Source: Thermoanaerobacter sp. | GTDB taxonomy: Bacteria; Bacillota; Thermoanaerobacteria; Thermoanaerobacterales; Thermoanaerobacteraceae | Direction of reading: 5' to 3' | Length of the DNA: 64,000 bases | NCBI GenBank assembly: GCA_014896455.1 | Contig: JADBKJ010000006.1 | Location: 50,793 to 114,792, forward strand | Part shown: piece by piece, positions 1-9,574 of the stretch | How positions within the stretch are numbered: the stretch's first letter is position 1 | How the letters are laid out: every line of letters begins with the position of its first letter | The notes under the pieces: generated by a model | Database searches by the model: none | Told to the model about the DNA's origin: nothing | What the model saw: the letters and a program-made list of their open reading frames with translations, nothing else | Position numbers and translations under genes: made by a program

Positions 1-1085
1 TTTATAGCAAAGTAATCAGCAGGGTATAAACTTGTTGCAGCTATTAACGCCATCATTGCAACAAACCCCTCTGCTAACATTGCTCCATAAGCTATAGGAA
101 GTATATCTTTTTCGTTTTTTATCATTTTAGGCGTTGTTCCAGATGACACAAGAGAATGAAAACCAGATATGGCTCCACAGGCTATTGTTATAAACACATA
201 AGGCCATACTTTTCCAGGGATTATAGGACCTCCTCCAGCTACATACTGTGTTACAGCAGGCATTTTTATTTCAGGATTTACGATTATAACTCCTATTGCA
301 AGAAGAAGCATTACACCTAATTTCATATAAGTGCTCAAATAATCCCTGGGCACTAACAAAAGCCACACGGGTAATACTGCCGCAATGAAACCATAACTAG
401 CTAATATTACAGTCATTTCTTTCTGGCTAAATGTTAAATAACGAGCTAAAGCTGTGTGTTCAATATAAGGTCCTGCCACAACGGACAATATCAAAAGAGT
501 CACACCTATTATTGTTGCTCCTTTTACATCATCAGGTCTAATCCATTTCATGTATATTCCCATAAAGATTGCAATAGGAATTGTGGCAGCAACTGTAAAT
601 GTTCCCCATGGGCTGTTGTATAAGGCATTTACTACAACGAGTGAAAGACCTGCCAGTGTAATTATAATTATTAAAAGGACGGCTATAGCAGTTGCTACTC
701 CTGATACTTTACCTACTTCTTTTCTGGTAATGTCTATTATAGAAGATCCATCATGCCTTACAGAAGCGAAAAGTATTACCATGTCGTGAACTGCTCCTGC
801 TAGCACTGCGCCAATTAAAATCCACAAAGCTCCTGGCAGATAGCCAAATTGTGCAGCAAGTACCGGTCCTACAAGAGGTCCTGCACCGGCTATTGCAGCA
901 AAATGGTGTCCAAAAAGGACCCATTTGTTAGTTGGAACGTAGTCATAGCCATTTTCCAGTCTATAAGCAGGTGTTGTCCTGTTTTCATCAAATGCTAGAA
1001 CTTTGGCAGCGATGAAGGCGCCATAGAATCGGTATGCTAAAGCGTATACACTTGCTGTTATGATAACTAAAACTAGACCGTTCAT
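1..1085 (-). CDS. cstA: CstA-family carbon starvation / pyruvate-peptide transporter (3' end outside window)
   Basis: Reading the minus strand from an ATG at 1085 gives an open frame that leaves the window still open, about 361 codons. The N-terminus is MNGLVLVIITASVYALAYRF, followed by a motif typical of CstA proteins (NKWVLFGHHFAAIAGAGPL), then many hydrophobic spans and a SGFHSLVSSGTTPK loop. CstA/BtsT proteins are polytopic inner-membrane symporters for pyruvate or peptides, induced at carbon limitation. An AGGAGGGG ribosome site at 1095-1102 fixes the start. The gene lies downstream of, and codirectional with, a LytS/LytTR pair but is separated from it by a terminator, so it has its own promoter. 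The family is clear; the substrate is inferred. Confidence 0.93.
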   Translation of the reverse strand, partial: MNGLVLVIITASVYALAYRFYGAFIAAKVLAFDENRTTPAYRLENGYDYVPTNKWVLFGHHFAAIAGAGPLVGPVLAAQFGYLPGALWILIGAVLAGAVHDMVILFASVRHDGSSIIDITRKEVGKVSGVATAIAVLLIIIITLAGLSLVVVNALYNSPWGTFTVAATIPIAIFMGIYMKWIRPDDVKGATIIGVTLLILSVVAGPYIEHTALARYLTFSQKEMTVILASYGFIAAVLPVWLLLVPRDYLSTYMKLGVMLLLAIGVIIVNPEIKMPAVTQYVAGGGPIIPGKVWPYVFITIACGAISGFHSLVSSGTTPKMIKNEKDILPIAYGAMLAEGFVAMMALIAATSLYPADYFAI

Positions 1086-1115
1086 TGAATATAACCCCTC
1101 CTGTAATAAATTTCA

Positions 1116-1191
1116 ATTATAAGTTTAACACAGATTTTAAACGATTTCAGCCAATTTGAAATGAAAAGAAGAAATTAAACTATGAAAAGAA
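1116..1191 (-). promoter_or_regulatory. cstA promoter with 21-bp-spaced direct repeats (candidate LytTR operator)
   Basis: On the minus strand a consensus -10 TATAAT lies at 1121-1116 with a poor -35 (TCGTTT, 1144-1139, 17-bp spacer). Upstream, the decamer TTCTTTTCAT occurs twice (1191-1182 and 1170-1161), start points exactly 21 bp apart, two helical turns. LytTR regulators bind such paired direct repeats and activate promoters with weak -35 boxes, so I infer that the neighbouring response regulator binds here. Confidence 0.5.
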
Positions 1192-1195
1192 ATAT

Positions 1196-1236
1196 ATATG
1201 GATAAAAAGAAATGACAGGGTTAATTATCCCTGTCA
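1196..1236 (-). terminator. Rho-independent terminator of the lytS-lytTR operon
   Basis: TGACAGGG (1213-1220) pairs perfectly with CCCTGTCA (1229-1236), 8-nt loop; on the minus strand the stem is followed by TTTCTTTTTATC. The stop codon of the response regulator lies within the loop. Confidence 0.8.
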
Positions 1237-1988
1237 AGACCCAGCAAAAGTTTTAGTTCTTTTATTTGAGATTTGCCTACAGGTATTTGGGTTTTTTTGT
1301 TGTCATCCATTACCACCCAGTAAGTGCCTTTGAACCAAGGCAATATTTCTATTATTTTATTTAAGTTAACAATGTAACTTTTTTGAACCCTAAAAAAGGC
1401 ATTTTCTTTAAGCTTTTCTTCAAGGCTTTTTATCGTTCCTTTGTATATAAAATTGTCACTTTTAGTTTTTACCATAACGTCTCCTTCATAGGCTTCTGCA
1501 AAAATTATTTCATCTAAATCGATAAGTTTTATTCTTCCATTTTTTTCAACAGCTAATTTTTCTATTTTTTTGTTTTCGAATTCTAAGGAGGGATTATATT
1601 GTCGTTTCCATTCCATATCTTTATAAAAGGTTCTTATTTTTTCTAATGTCTTATATAGCCTATGCTGACTTATTGGTTTTAAAAGATAATCAAGGGCTCC
1701 TATTTCAAAAGCTTCTATTGCGTGCATATCATAAGCGGTTACAAAAACCACATAAGGCAGTTTCCCGACAGAAGATATATGTTTTGCTACATCGGAACCG
1801 TTTATTTTTGGAATGTTTATGTCGAGAAATACTACTTCAGGCTTTAACTCTTCTATCAATTTTAGCGCTGAAAGCCCGTTGTCAGCCTCTCCTACAATTT
1901 TTATGTCTTCATACTCACTAAGAAGATATTTGAGTTCATCTCTTGCAGGTGGTTCGTCGTCAATAATTAACGCTTTCAATTTCTTCAT
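1221..1988 (-). CDS. LytTR-family response regulator (BtsR/LytR type)
   Basis: About 255 residues. Residues 1-120 form a receiver domain with acidic pair D10-D11, phosphoacceptor D56 in VVFLDINIP, FVTAYD and the lysine of LLKPIS; residues ~145-250 form a LytTR DNA-binding domain (RVQKSYIVNLNKI). I chose the fourth ATG-like codon (1988), because AAGGG stands about 9 nt ahead; an upstream in-frame ATG at 1997 is possible. It overlaps the 3' end of the sensor kinase gene by 29 bp, so the two are co-transcribed. It probably activates the adjacent cstA-type transporter, as BtsR does for btsT in E. coli. Confidence 0.92.
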   Translation of the reverse strand: MKKLKALIIDDEPPARDELKYLLSEYEDIKIVGEADNGLSALKLIEELKPEVVFLDINIPKINGSDVAKHISSVGKLPYVVFVTAYDMHAIEAFEIGALDYLLKPISQHRLYKTLEKIRTFYKDMEWKRQYNPSLEFENKKIEKLAVEKNGRIKLIDLDEIIFAEAYEGDVMVKTKSDNFIYKGTIKSLEEKLKENAFFRVQKSYIVNLNKIIEILPWFKGTYWVVMDDNKKTQIPVGKSQIKELKLLLGLDRDN

Positions 1989-3699
1989 ATACATCATCCC
2001 TTTTTAAGTAAGCTTTGGGTATTTTAAAAAAAACTTTTGTGCCAATCTTTTCTTCGCTTTTAACTACTAGGGAACATTCTTTACAAAATGTAGTAGTAAG
2101 CCTTTCATTTACATTATAAAGACCAATTCCTGCTCCATTGCCAAAACCTTTTTTCAAAAGATTTTGTTGGTCTTCTTGTTTTATTCCTATTCCATCGTCT
2201 TCTACACAAAAGCTAATGTAGTCTACTTTGTCTTTTATTTTTATTTTGATAGTTCCTCCATCACCTTTTGGGAGGATTCCGTGTTTTACGGCATTTTCAA
2301 CTATTGGCTGAAGGGTAAAAGAAGGGATGTAATAGGACAGTACATTTTCATCAATGTCTTGTTCTATGTTTAGTTTATCTCCAAAACGAGCTTTTTCTAT
2401 ATATAAGTAAGCATTGATATTATTCAACTCTTGCTCAATAGTGACATACTTTCCTACATTTTTTAAATTGTGTCTAAAATATTCACTTAAATTTATTAAA
2501 AGTGCTCGCGCTTCATCAGGTTTTGTTCTTATAAAAGATATGACAGTATTTAAAGCATTAAACAAAAAGTGAGGATTAATTTGAGCTTGTAAAGCGTTAA
2601 GTTTTGCTTCAGTAGCTAATTTTCTCTGATATTCTGCATCAGCAATTTCTAATTGATAAGATATTAAATGTCCTAACCCTTTTGCAAGCTCAATTTCTGT
2701 ATTTGAGATGACATTATTTCTCAATTTATTTCCTCCTTTGTAAAGTTTTAATGTTCCTACCACTTTATCGTACTTGAAAAGAGGCACAATTACAGCAGAG
2801 GATAAAGGACAATCCTCATGGGAACATCCGATTTCTTCTTTTGATTTGGCTATGCGGATTTTTCTAGTTTTTAAAGCTTCTTTTGTCGCTTTTGTGAGTA
2901 CCGGTGTACCAGGTTTATGGTGGTCTGAAGCGATACCTACGTGGGCTAAAATTTTCTTTCTATCAGTTAATGTAACAGCTGATACATTTATGGAATTATA
3001 TATTATTTCTGCTGTTTTTTGTGCCGATTCTTCATTTAATCCCTTTCTTAAGTATGGCAGAGTTTTGGACGCAATTTCAAGGGCGATTTTTGCTTGCATG
3101 GCAGAGATTTGTTCTTTTTCATCGAAGACCGATTTAATTATTATCATAAATATAGCTATACCTGTTGCATTGACTATCATCATAGGTAATCCTATAATAT
3201 CTACTAATTCCAAAGCTTGGGAAAAAGGCTTGGCAGTTGTTAAAATGATTAACATTTGTACAGCTTCACCTATAAATCCTGCTGCAAATGCCAATTCCCA
3301 AGGGACATGTTCCCCTTTATAATATTTTCTTATAAGTCCACCAGAAAATCCTTCTAAAATAGTAGATACGCCACAAGACATTGCTGTAAAACCACCTAAG
3401 AAAAATCTGTGAACTCCTGCTATTAGACCTGCACCTAAACCTACTAAAGGGCCTCCTATTAAACCTGCTACCATTGGACCTACCACTCTTGAGTTTGCAA
3501 TAGCGTCTTTTATAGGTACACCGACGTAAGTTCCTGCAATACCTATTACCCCAAAGATGACCATGGTCAAAAGAAGGTCTTTTTTTGTAACGCGACTGTT
3601 ATAGATTATTTTTTTGAAAAATTCTGCCTTAGAAAGTACAAAAGCTAGAAGAGCTATTATGCTAAACCTTTCTGCAAGTATTATCAGAAGCTCATACAT
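1960..3699 (-). CDS. LytS/BtsS-type sensor histidine kinase
   Basis: 579 residues. Residues ~1-205 carry the multi-span 5TM-5TMR_LYT sensor (glycine-rich hydrophobic spans such as VAGLIGGPLVGLGAGLIAG); ~215-350 look like a GAF domain with the cysteine-bearing segment GCSHEDCPLS; then a His_kinase domain with the phosphoacceptor histidine in INPHFLFNALNTVISF, and a C-terminal HATPase (N box ENAVKHG, G boxes DDGIGI and GFGNGAGIGL). LytS/BtsS members in other bacteria sense extracellular pyruvate or membrane state. Translationally coupled to the response regulator and close to a CstA transporter, which supports a pyruvate-type sensing role. Confidence 0.92.
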   Translation of the reverse strand: MYELLIILAERFSIIALLAFVLSKAEFFKKIIYNSRVTKKDLLLTMVIFGVIGIAGTYVGVPIKDAIANSRVVGPMVAGLIGGPLVGLGAGLIAGVHRFFLGGFTAMSCGVSTILEGFSGGLIRKYYKGEHVPWELAFAAGFIGEAVQMLIILTTAKPFSQALELVDIIGLPMMIVNATGIAIFMIIIKSVFDEKEQISAMQAKIALEIASKTLPYLRKGLNEESAQKTAEIIYNSINVSAVTLTDRKKILAHVGIASDHHKPGTPVLTKATKEALKTRKIRIAKSKEEIGCSHEDCPLSSAVIVPLFKYDKVVGTLKLYKGGNKLRNNVISNTEIELAKGLGHLISYQLEIADAEYQRKLATEAKLNALQAQINPHFLFNALNTVISFIRTKPDEARALLINLSEYFRHNLKNVGKYVTIEQELNNINAYLYIEKARFGDKLNIEQDIDENVLSYYIPSFTLQPIVENAVKHGILPKGDGGTIKIKIKDKVDYISFCVEDDGIGIKQEDQQNLLKKGFGNGAGIGLYNVNERLTTTFCKECSLVVKSEEKIGTKVFFKIPKAYLKRDDVYEEIESVNY

Positions 3700-3852
3700 A
3701 TTTGTTCACTCCATTATCAAAAATTTTCTAAATTAGAAGGATAAAGTAATCGGCATGTCGTATTATTAATATATATCTTAATTATATTTATTCTACAGAA
3801 ATAACTTTTTTCCTGCAACACATATTTTCCATATATTGCATCTTAATATTTG

Positions 3853-3880
3853 GGAACAAGTTTTATTTTTTTACGTCTAA
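3853..3880 (+). promoter_or_regulatory. ECF-type promoter upstream of the sigma factor
   Basis: GGAAC (3853-3857), 17-bp spacer, GTCTAA (3875-3880). This matches the GGAAC-N16/17-GTCTAA type of autoregulated ECF sigma promoters and ends about 25 bp before the sigma gene's GTG. The rest of 3700-3904 is very A+T-rich and shows no gene; the lytS promoter must lie there on the other strand. Confidence 0.5.
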
Positions 3881-3904
3881 ATTGAATGAAAGGGAGGTTA
3901 CAAG

Positions 3905-4480
3905 GTGGGACAGGAGGAGTTGTTGGAGAGGGCAAAAGCTGGAGATGTGGAGGCTTTTGAAATTCTCGCAAGTGAGCATCAAAAATACATCTACAATGTG
4001 ATATTAAGGATTATTTTTGACAGAGAAGAAGCATTAGACCTTACGCAGGAGACGTTGCTTAAAGCGTATTTAAATATAAAAAAATTTAAAGGGAATAGTA
4101 GTTTCAGGACATGGCTTTATAGAATTGCTGTAAACAGTTCTATGGATTATTTAAGAAAAAGAAATGTGGAAAGAAGTAATTTTAGAGAGATAGAGGAATT
4201 TGAAAATGGAGTAAAAGATTTTGAAACTCCTGAAGAGGTGGTAGATAAAAAATTAACTGCAGAAATTGTAATGAAAGAAATAAACAAACTTCCTATAGAC
4301 TATAAAGTGGTTTTGATTTTAAGAGATATAGAAGGTTTGAACTATGAAGAAATATCCAAGATAATGAATTTGAATTTAGGCACTGTAAAGTCTCGCTTGT
4401 GGCGAGCAAGGAATCTTTTAAAAGAGAGAATAAAGTCTTTGCCAGAATTTTTATCATTAGATGAAAGGAGGCAAGTATGA
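3905..4480 (+). CDS. ECF-subfamily RNA polymerase sigma-70 factor
   Basis: 191 residues. Sigma region 2 spans ~20-90 (DLTQETLLKAYLNIKKF, SFRTWLYRIAVNSSMDYLRK) and region 4 spans ~125-180 (LPIDYKVVLILRDIEGLNYE and the helix-turn-helix GTVKSRLWRARNLLKERI). Size and lack of region 3 identify the ECF group, SigW/RpoE-like. The start is a GTG with AAAGGGAGG about 7 nt upstream. The ATG of the next gene overlaps its stop, so it forms a unit with the anti-sigma factor. An ECF-type promoter just upstream suggests autoregulation. Confidence 0.95.
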   Translation: MGQEELLERAKAGDVEAFEILASEHQKYIYNVILRIIFDREEALDLTQETLLKAYLNIKKFKGNSSFRTWLYRIAVNSSMDYLRKRNVERSNFREIEEFENGVKDFETPEEVVDKKLTAEIVMKEINKLPIDYKVVLILRDIEGLNYEEISKIMNLNLGTVKSRLWRARNLLKERIKSLPEFLSLDERRQV

Positions 4481-5658
4481 TGGATTGCAAAAAGGCACAT
4501 CAACTTATACCCCGATATATAGATGGTGAATTGGATGTAGCGCAAAAGGAAGGGTTAGAAAAGCACATAGAAAGCTGTGAAAGTTGTAGGAAAGAATATC
4601 AACTGGAGAAAAATATAATAGAAAGTTTAAAAAATATGCCTCCTTTAGAACTACCTGAAGATTTCAATAAAAAAATGCATGAAAAATTGGTTTACCAGAA
4701 AAATATTTTAGAGAAAAAAAAAGAAAAGTTAAAAAAGACGTTAACAGTAGCAGTTATTGCAGCTTCTTTCATACTTATGACAGTATTTGTAGCAAATATT
4801 TTTAAATTTGATAAATCCTCACGAATAGAATCGAGTGTTCCTTCAAACAATATCAAAATGACTCAAAGTGCTGATTTGTCTAAAAAGGAAGGAATTAATA
4901 ATGAAGTTAATATGTTTTCAATCACTGGTCAAAGAGGGTTGCCAGCAGGAACTTCAAGGAAAATTACAAAAAACGCGACCATCTCCTTAGAAGTAGAAGA
5001 TGTCAACGTATGTTATGATAAAGTGTCCAAATTGGTAAAAGAAGCAGAAGGCTTTATTGAAAGTTCTGATGAAACTGTATTTACCGACAATACCAAAAGG
5101 ATAAATCTTGTTTTGAGGGTGAGGGAAGATAAATTTGAAAGTGTGATTTCTCAGATTAAAGAATTTGGTAAAGTAACAGCTTTAAGAATAGATAGTAAAG
5201 ATGTTGCAGAGCAGTATTATGATTTAAAAGCAAGACTAAAAAACTTAGAAATAGAGGAACAAAAACTTCAAGACATTATGAATAAGGCTTCTACAGTCAA
5301 GGAAATGCTTGAAGTAGAATCCGAAATAAAAAGGGTAAGAAACGATATAGAATCAATGAAAGAACAGTTAAAAGTATGGGAAAATCTTACGAGGTTAGGA
5401 ACCATAAATCTTTCAATAAGAGAGGTTTCCAAGGTTGATAAACCTACGACTCTAGTTTCTTTTAAGGGAATCGGTAGTGATATAAAACAGGCTTTTATAA
5501 ATAATGTAAATTTTTTAATATTTTTTATAAAGAAGCTGATAATAATATTGGCAATAGTTTTACCTTATGGTGCACCGGCTTTTATTGAGTATGAGTGTAT
5601 ATCTATTTCAAAAAAAGAAGATGACAATTTACATCTTCTTTTTTTTGCGGTATATTAA
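4477..5658 (+). CDS. Membrane anti-sigma factor: zinc-finger (zf-HC2) + DUF4349
   Basis: 393 residues. The N-terminus has the anti-sigma zinc-binding pattern C4...H30-x3-C34-x2-C37. A single membrane span lies near residues 88-108. An extracytoplasmic DUF4349 domain follows (ISLEVEDVNVCYDKVSKLVK ... RVREDKFESVISQI ... RLKNLEIEEQKLQ), with a coiled coil and a second hydrophobic segment near 345-370. Overlap with the sigma gene supports a membrane anti-sigma whose outer domain senses envelope conditions. Oddity: the last ~15 codons run through a terminator hairpin, and the tail after the second span is unlike a normal membrane-protein tail; a late frameshift is possible but unproved. Confidence 0.85.
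   Translation: MMDCKKAHQLIPRYIDGELDVAQKEGLEKHIESCESCRKEYQLEKNIIESLKNMPPLELPEDFNKKMHEKLVYQKNILEKKKEKLKKTLTVAVIAASFILMTVFVANIFKFDKSSRIESSVPSNNIKMTQSADLSKKEGINNEVNMFSITGQRGLPAGTSRKITKNATISLEVEDVNVCYDKVSKLVKEAEGFIESSDETVFTDNTKRINLVLRVREDKFESVISQIKEFGKVTALRIDSKDVAEQYYDLKARLKNLEIEEQKLQDIMNKASTVKEMLEVESEIKRVRNDIESMKEQLKVWENLTRLGTINLSIREVSKVDKPTTLVSFKGIGSDIKQAFINNVNFLIFFIKKLIIILAIVLPYGAPAFIEYECISISKKEDDNLHLLFFAVY
5610..5648 (+). terminator. Terminator overlapping the end of the anti-sigma gene
   Basis: AAAAAAGAAGATG (5611-5623) pairs with CATCTTCTTTTTT (5632-5644), 8-nt loop, continuing in a T-run. It lies inside the final codons of the anti-sigma coding region and 45 bp before polA. Confidence 0.75.
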
Positions 5659-5689
5659 AATACAAAGAAATAAAAATGGGAGTGATTTA

Positions 5690-8308
5690 ATGTCTAAATT
5701 TTTAGTAATTGATGGGAGTAGCCTCATGTACAGAGCCTATTATGCCTTGCCAATGCTTACTACAAGTGAAGGATTACATACAAATGCCTTATATGGCTTT
5801 ACTATGATGCTTATAAAACTTATTGAGGAGGAAAAACCTGATTATATAGCTATAGCTTTTGACAAAAAAGCTCCTACTTTTAGACACAAAGAGTATCAAG
5901 ACTACAAAGCTACAAGACAAGCTATGCCTGAAGAACTTGCTGAACAAGTAGACCTTTTAAAAGAAATTATAGATGGCTTTAATATAAAGACATTAGAATT
6001 AGAAGGTTATGAAGCTGATGACATCATAGGGACTATTTCAAAGTTGGCAGAGGAAAAAGGAATGGAAGTGCTTGTAGTTACAGGAGACAGAGATGCTCTT
6101 CAATTAGTTTCAGATAAAGTGAAGATAAAAATTTCTAAAAAGGGTATTACTCAGATGGAAGAGTTTGACGAAAAGGCTGTTTTAGAAAGATATGAAATAA
6201 CTCCTCAGCAATTTATTGATTTAAAAGGGTTAATGGGGGATAAATCTGATAATATCCCAGGGATACCTAATATTGGAGAAAAAACAGCGATTAAACTTTT
6301 AAAAGAATTTGGCAGTGTTGAAAATTTGCTTCAAAATCTTTCTCAACTCAAAGGTAAGATAAAGGAAAATATAGAAAATAATAAAGAATTAGCTGTAATG
6401 AGTAAAAGACTTGCAGCTATAAAAAGAGACATTCCTGTTGAGATAGATTTTCAGGAATATAGAGTAAAAGACTTTAATGAGGAGAAACTTTTGGAGCTTT
6501 TTAATAAATTAGAATTCTTTAGTTTGATTGATAACATAAAGAAAAAAAATAACGTAGAAATTGTAAATAATCATAAAGTTCAAAGATGGTCAAAAGTAGA
6601 TATAAAAAAATTAATAACTTTATTGCAAGACAGTAGAAATATTGCTTTTTATCCACTAATTTATGAAGGGGAAATAAAGAAAATAGCTTTTTCTTTTGGA
6701 AAGGATACTGTTTATATTGATGTTTTTCAAATAGAAGATTTAAAAGAGATTTTTGAAAAAGAAGAGTTTAAATTTACAACCCACGAAATAAAAGATTTTT
6801 TAGTTAAACTCTCTTATAAAGGAATAGAGTGTAAAAGCAAGTACATAGATACTGCTATAATGGCTTATCTTTTAAATCCTTCTGAGTCTAACTATGATTT
6901 GGACCGCGTTCTTAAAAAATATTTAAAGGTGGATGTTCCATCTTATGAAGAGGTATTTGGCAAAGGTAGGGATAAAAAGAAGCTTGAAGAAGTAAGGGAA
7001 GATATACTTGCAGATTACATTTGCAGTAGATGTGTACATCTATTTGATTTGAGAGAAAAGTTGATGAATTTTATTGAAGAAATGGACATGAAAAAACTTT
7101 TATTAGAAATAGAAATGCCTCTTGTAGAAGTTTTAAAATCAATGGAAGTAAGTGGTTTTACATTAGATAAAGAAGTCCTAAAAGAGCTTTCACAAAAAAT
7201 AGATGATAGAATAGCAGAAATACTAGATAAAATTTATAAAGAGGCAGGGTATCAATTTAATGTAAATTCCCCTAAGCAATTAAGTGAATTTTTGTTTGAA
7301 AAGTTAAATTTACCAGTAATAAAGAAAACAAAGACAGGATATTCTACAGATTCTGAAGTTTTAGAGCAATTAGTTCCTTATAATGATGTTGTCAGTGATA
7401 TAATAGAGTATAGGCAACTTACAAAACTTAAATCTACTTATATAGACGGATTTTTGCCTCTCATGGATGAAAACAATAGAGTACATTCCAATTTTAAGCA
7501 AATGGTCACTGCTACAGGCAGAATAAGCAGTACCGAGCCAAACCTACAAAATATACCTATAAGAGAAGAGTTTGGCAGACAAATTAGAAGAGCTTTTATT
7601 CCGCGGACTAAAGATGGGTATATTGTCTCGGCTGATTATTCTCAGATTGAACTAAGGGTTTTAGCACATGTTTCGGGGGATGAGAAGCTAATAGAATCTT
7701 TTATGAATAACGAAGATATACATTTAAGAACAGCTTCGGAGGTTTTTAAAGTCCCAATGGAAAAAGTTACACCTGAAATGAGAAGAGCGGCAAAAGCTGT
7801 AAACTTTGGTATAATATATGGTATTAGTGATTATGGGCTTTCTCGAGACCTTAAAATATCAAGGAAAGAGGCAAAAGAGTATATAAATAATTATTTTGAA
7901 AGATACAAAGGAGTAAAAGAATATATTGAAAAAATAGTGCGATTTGCAAAAGAAAATGGCTATGTGACTACAATAATGAACAGAAGAAGATATATTCTTG
8001 AGATAAATTCAAGAAATTTTACTCAAAGGTCGCAGGCTGAGAGGTTAGCAATGAATGCTCCAATACAGGGAAGTGCGGCTGATATAATAAAAATGGCAAT
8101 GGTTAAAGTTTATAAAGAGTTTAAAAAATTGCAGTTAAAGTCTCAACTTATATTGCAAGTGCACGATGAGCTTGTAGTAGATACGTATAAAGATGAAGTA
8201 GATATTGTAAAGAAAATATTGAAAGAAAATATGGAAAATGTGATAAAACTAAAAGTTCCTCTTGTTGTTGAAATTGGTATAGGGCCCAATTGGTTTTTAG
8301 CCAAGTGA
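5690..8308 (+). CDS. polA: DNA polymerase I (proofreading domain degenerate)
   Basis: 872 residues from ATG 5690 (GGGAG upstream). Residues 1-290 form the 5'-3' exonuclease ([36 protein letters not shown]). Residues ~300-465 correspond to the 3'-5' exonuclease fold, but the DxE motif of Exo I is replaced by FYPLIYEGE and the Exo III YxxxD motif is absent, so proofreading is most likely lost, as in Taq and Bst enzymes. Residues ~470-872 are the polymerase with motif [13 protein letters not shown], motif [15 protein letters not shown] and motif C QVHDELV. It fills repair gaps and removes primers. Followed 11 bp later by coaE, as in many Firmicutes. Confidence 0.97.
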   Translation: MSKFLVIDGSSLMYRAYYALPMLTTSEGLHTNALYGFTMMLIKLIEEEKPDYIAIAFDKKAPTFRHKEYQDYKATRQAMPEELAEQVDLLKEIIDGFNIKTLELEGYEADDIIGTISKLAEEKGMEVLVVTGDRDALQLVSDKVKIKISKKGITQMEEFDEKAVLERYEITPQQFIDLKGLMGDKSDNIPGIPNIGEKTAIKLLKEFGSVENLLQNLSQLKGKIKENIENNKELAVMSKRLAAIKRDIPVEIDFQEYRVKDFNEEKLLELFNKLEFFSLIDNIKKKNNVEIVNNHKVQRWSKVDIKKLITLLQDSRNIAFYPLIYEGEIKKIAFSFGKDTVYIDVFQIEDLKEIFEKEEFKFTTHEIKDFLVKLSYKGIECKSKYIDTAIMAYLLNPSESNYDLDRVLKKYLKVDVPSYEEVFGKGRDKKKLEEVREDILADYICSRCVHLFDLREKLMNFIEEMDMKKLLLEIEMPLVEVLKSMEVSGFTLDKEVLKELSQKIDDRIAEILDKIYKEAGYQFNVNSPKQLSEFLFEKLNLPVIKKTKTGYSTDSEVLEQLVPYNDVVSDIIEYRQLTKLKSTYIDGFLPLMDENNRVHSNFKQMVTATGRISSTEPNLQNIPIREEFGRQIRRAFIPRTKDGYIVSADYSQIELRVLAHVSGDEKLIESFMNNEDIHLRTASEVFKVPMEKVTPEMRRAAKAVNFGIIYGISDYGLSRDLKISRKEAKEYINNYFERYKGVKEYIEKIVRFAKENGYVTTIMNRRRYILEINSRNFTQRSQAERLAMNAPIQGSAADIIKMAMVKVYKEFKKLQLKSQLILQVHDELVVDTYKDEVDIVKKILKENMENVIKLKVPLVVEIGIGPNWFLAK

Positions 8309-8319
8309 GGTGTACAAAA

Positions 8320-8916
8320 ATGCAAGTAATTGGACTTACTGGCGGTATTGCATCAGGCAAAAGCACTGTTTCTAAGCTTTTAAAGAAGATGGGTGCTGTG
8401 ATTATTGATGCAGATATTGTATCGAGAGAAATAATGGTAAAAGGAACAGAAGCATATAATAAAATTGTAGAATATTTTGGAAAAGAAATTTTAAAAGAAG
8501 ACGGAGAAATTGACAGAAAAAAATTAGGTAATATTGTGTTTGCTGATAGAAGGAAGCTTAAAAAATTAAATGAAATTACTCATCCTATAATAATAGAGCG
8601 GATAAAAGAAAGAATAGAAGAAGAAAGAAAAAAAAATCAGCAAAAGGCAATTGTATTAGATGCAGCTCTTTTAATTGAAATGAAACTTTATAAAATGGTA
8701 GACGAGGTTTGGCTGGTAGTAGTAGATTCAAAAACTCAAATAAAGAGGGTTATGGAAAGGGATAAACTTTCTTATAAAGATGCAATAAACCGAATAAAAA
8801 GTCAAATGCCTTTGGATGAAAAGATGAAGTACGCAGATTTTATAATAAACAATAGCAAAGATTTTAAAGCTATGGAAAAACAAGTTACACTATTTTGGGG
8901 AAGATTTGCAACATAA
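8320..8916 (+). CDS. coaE: Dephospho-CoA kinase
   Basis: 198 residues. Catalyses the last step of coenzyme A synthesis, ATP-dependent phosphorylation of dephospho-CoA at the 3'-OH. The N-terminus has the P-loop [17 protein letters not shown], then the family segment [10 protein letters not shown], the ITHPII motif and a lid with [13 protein letters not shown] residues. The start is ATG 8320 with GAGGTG 7 nt upstream. It follows polA closely and is followed by a lytic transglycosylase gene. Confidence 0.95.
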   Translation: MQVIGLTGGIASGKSTVSKLLKKMGAVIIDADIVSREIMVKGTEAYNKIVEYFGKEILKEDGEIDRKKLGNIVFADRRKLKKLNEITHPIIIERIKERIEEERKKNQQKAIVLDAALLIEMKLYKMVDEVWLVVVDSKTQIKRVMERDKLSYKDAINRIKSQMPLDEKMKYADFIINNSKDFKAMEKQVTLFWGRFAT

Positions 8917-8939
8917 ATCATAATATCGGAGGAGTTACT

Positions 8940-9500
8940 TTGAGGAAAAAAGTTACTGTAATATTTTTGATATTAGTAGGTCTTTTATTTACTTATGAGT
9001 TAAATACTCATTATTTTTTAAAAAAAATTTATCCTCTTAAATACCACAATTATGTAGTTTATTACGCAAAAGAGTATGGCGTAGACCCCTATCTTATTTT
9101 TGCTGTAATAAAAGTAGAAAGTAATTTTAAAAGTGATGCAATTTCTAGCAAAAATGCTATAGGATTAATGCAAATTTTACCAGATACTGGAAAGTGGATT
9201 GCCAATAAAATGGGAATAAAAAACTACAGCGATGATATGCTTTTTGAGCCTAAATACAATATTCAGATGGGGACATGGTATTTGACTTATCTTCTTAAAA
9301 CTTTTGATGGAAATATACAGTTAGCTGTAGCAGCTTATAACGGAGGTAGTGGAAATGTAGATGCATGGCTTAAAGACAAGAGATTTTCCAAAGATGGGAA
9401 ACAGCTACATGCTGTTCCTTATCCTGAGACAAATAGATATATAAAAAAGGTGTTAGCAGTTTATCAGATATATAAATTTATATATGAAACTAAAAGTTGA
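8940..9500 (+). CDS. Membrane-anchored lytic transglycosylase (SLT domain)
   Basis: 186 residues from a TTG start at 8940, chosen because GGAGGAG lies 5 nt upstream. One N-terminal hydrophobic segment (VTVIFLILVGLLFTYEL) exports or anchors the protein. The rest is a Slt70-like transglycosylase domain: catalytic glutamate in FAVIKVESNF, then SSKNAIGLMQILPDTG, MGTWYLTYLL and VAAYNGGSGNV. It cleaves peptidoglycan glycan strands outside the membrane. The polA-coaE-slt order is common in clostridia. Confidence 0.93.
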   Translation: MRKKVTVIFLILVGLLFTYELNTHYFLKKIYPLKYHNYVVYYAKEYGVDPYLIFAVIKVESNFKSDAISSKNAIGLMQILPDTGKWIANKMGIKNYSDDMLFEPKYNIQMGTWYLTYLLKTFDGNIQLAVAAYNGGSGNVDAWLKDKRFSKDGKQLHAVPYPETNRYIKKVLAVYQIYKFIYETKS

Positions 9501-9574
9501 TATGAATATACAAAAAAGCTGAAAAATTGGTATAATAGTATTGTTAAAAAAGAAAATAAAAAGGGAGGACACAA

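Noticed and set aside
550..789. 79-codon plus-strand open frame near the left edge
   Set aside because: It is antisense to the clear CstA coding frame and has no ribosome site.
5567..5689. N-terminal 41-residue extension of DNA polymerase I
   Set aside because: The ATG at 5690 has a ribosome site and the conserved polymerase start; the extension overlaps the anti-sigma gene and a terminator.
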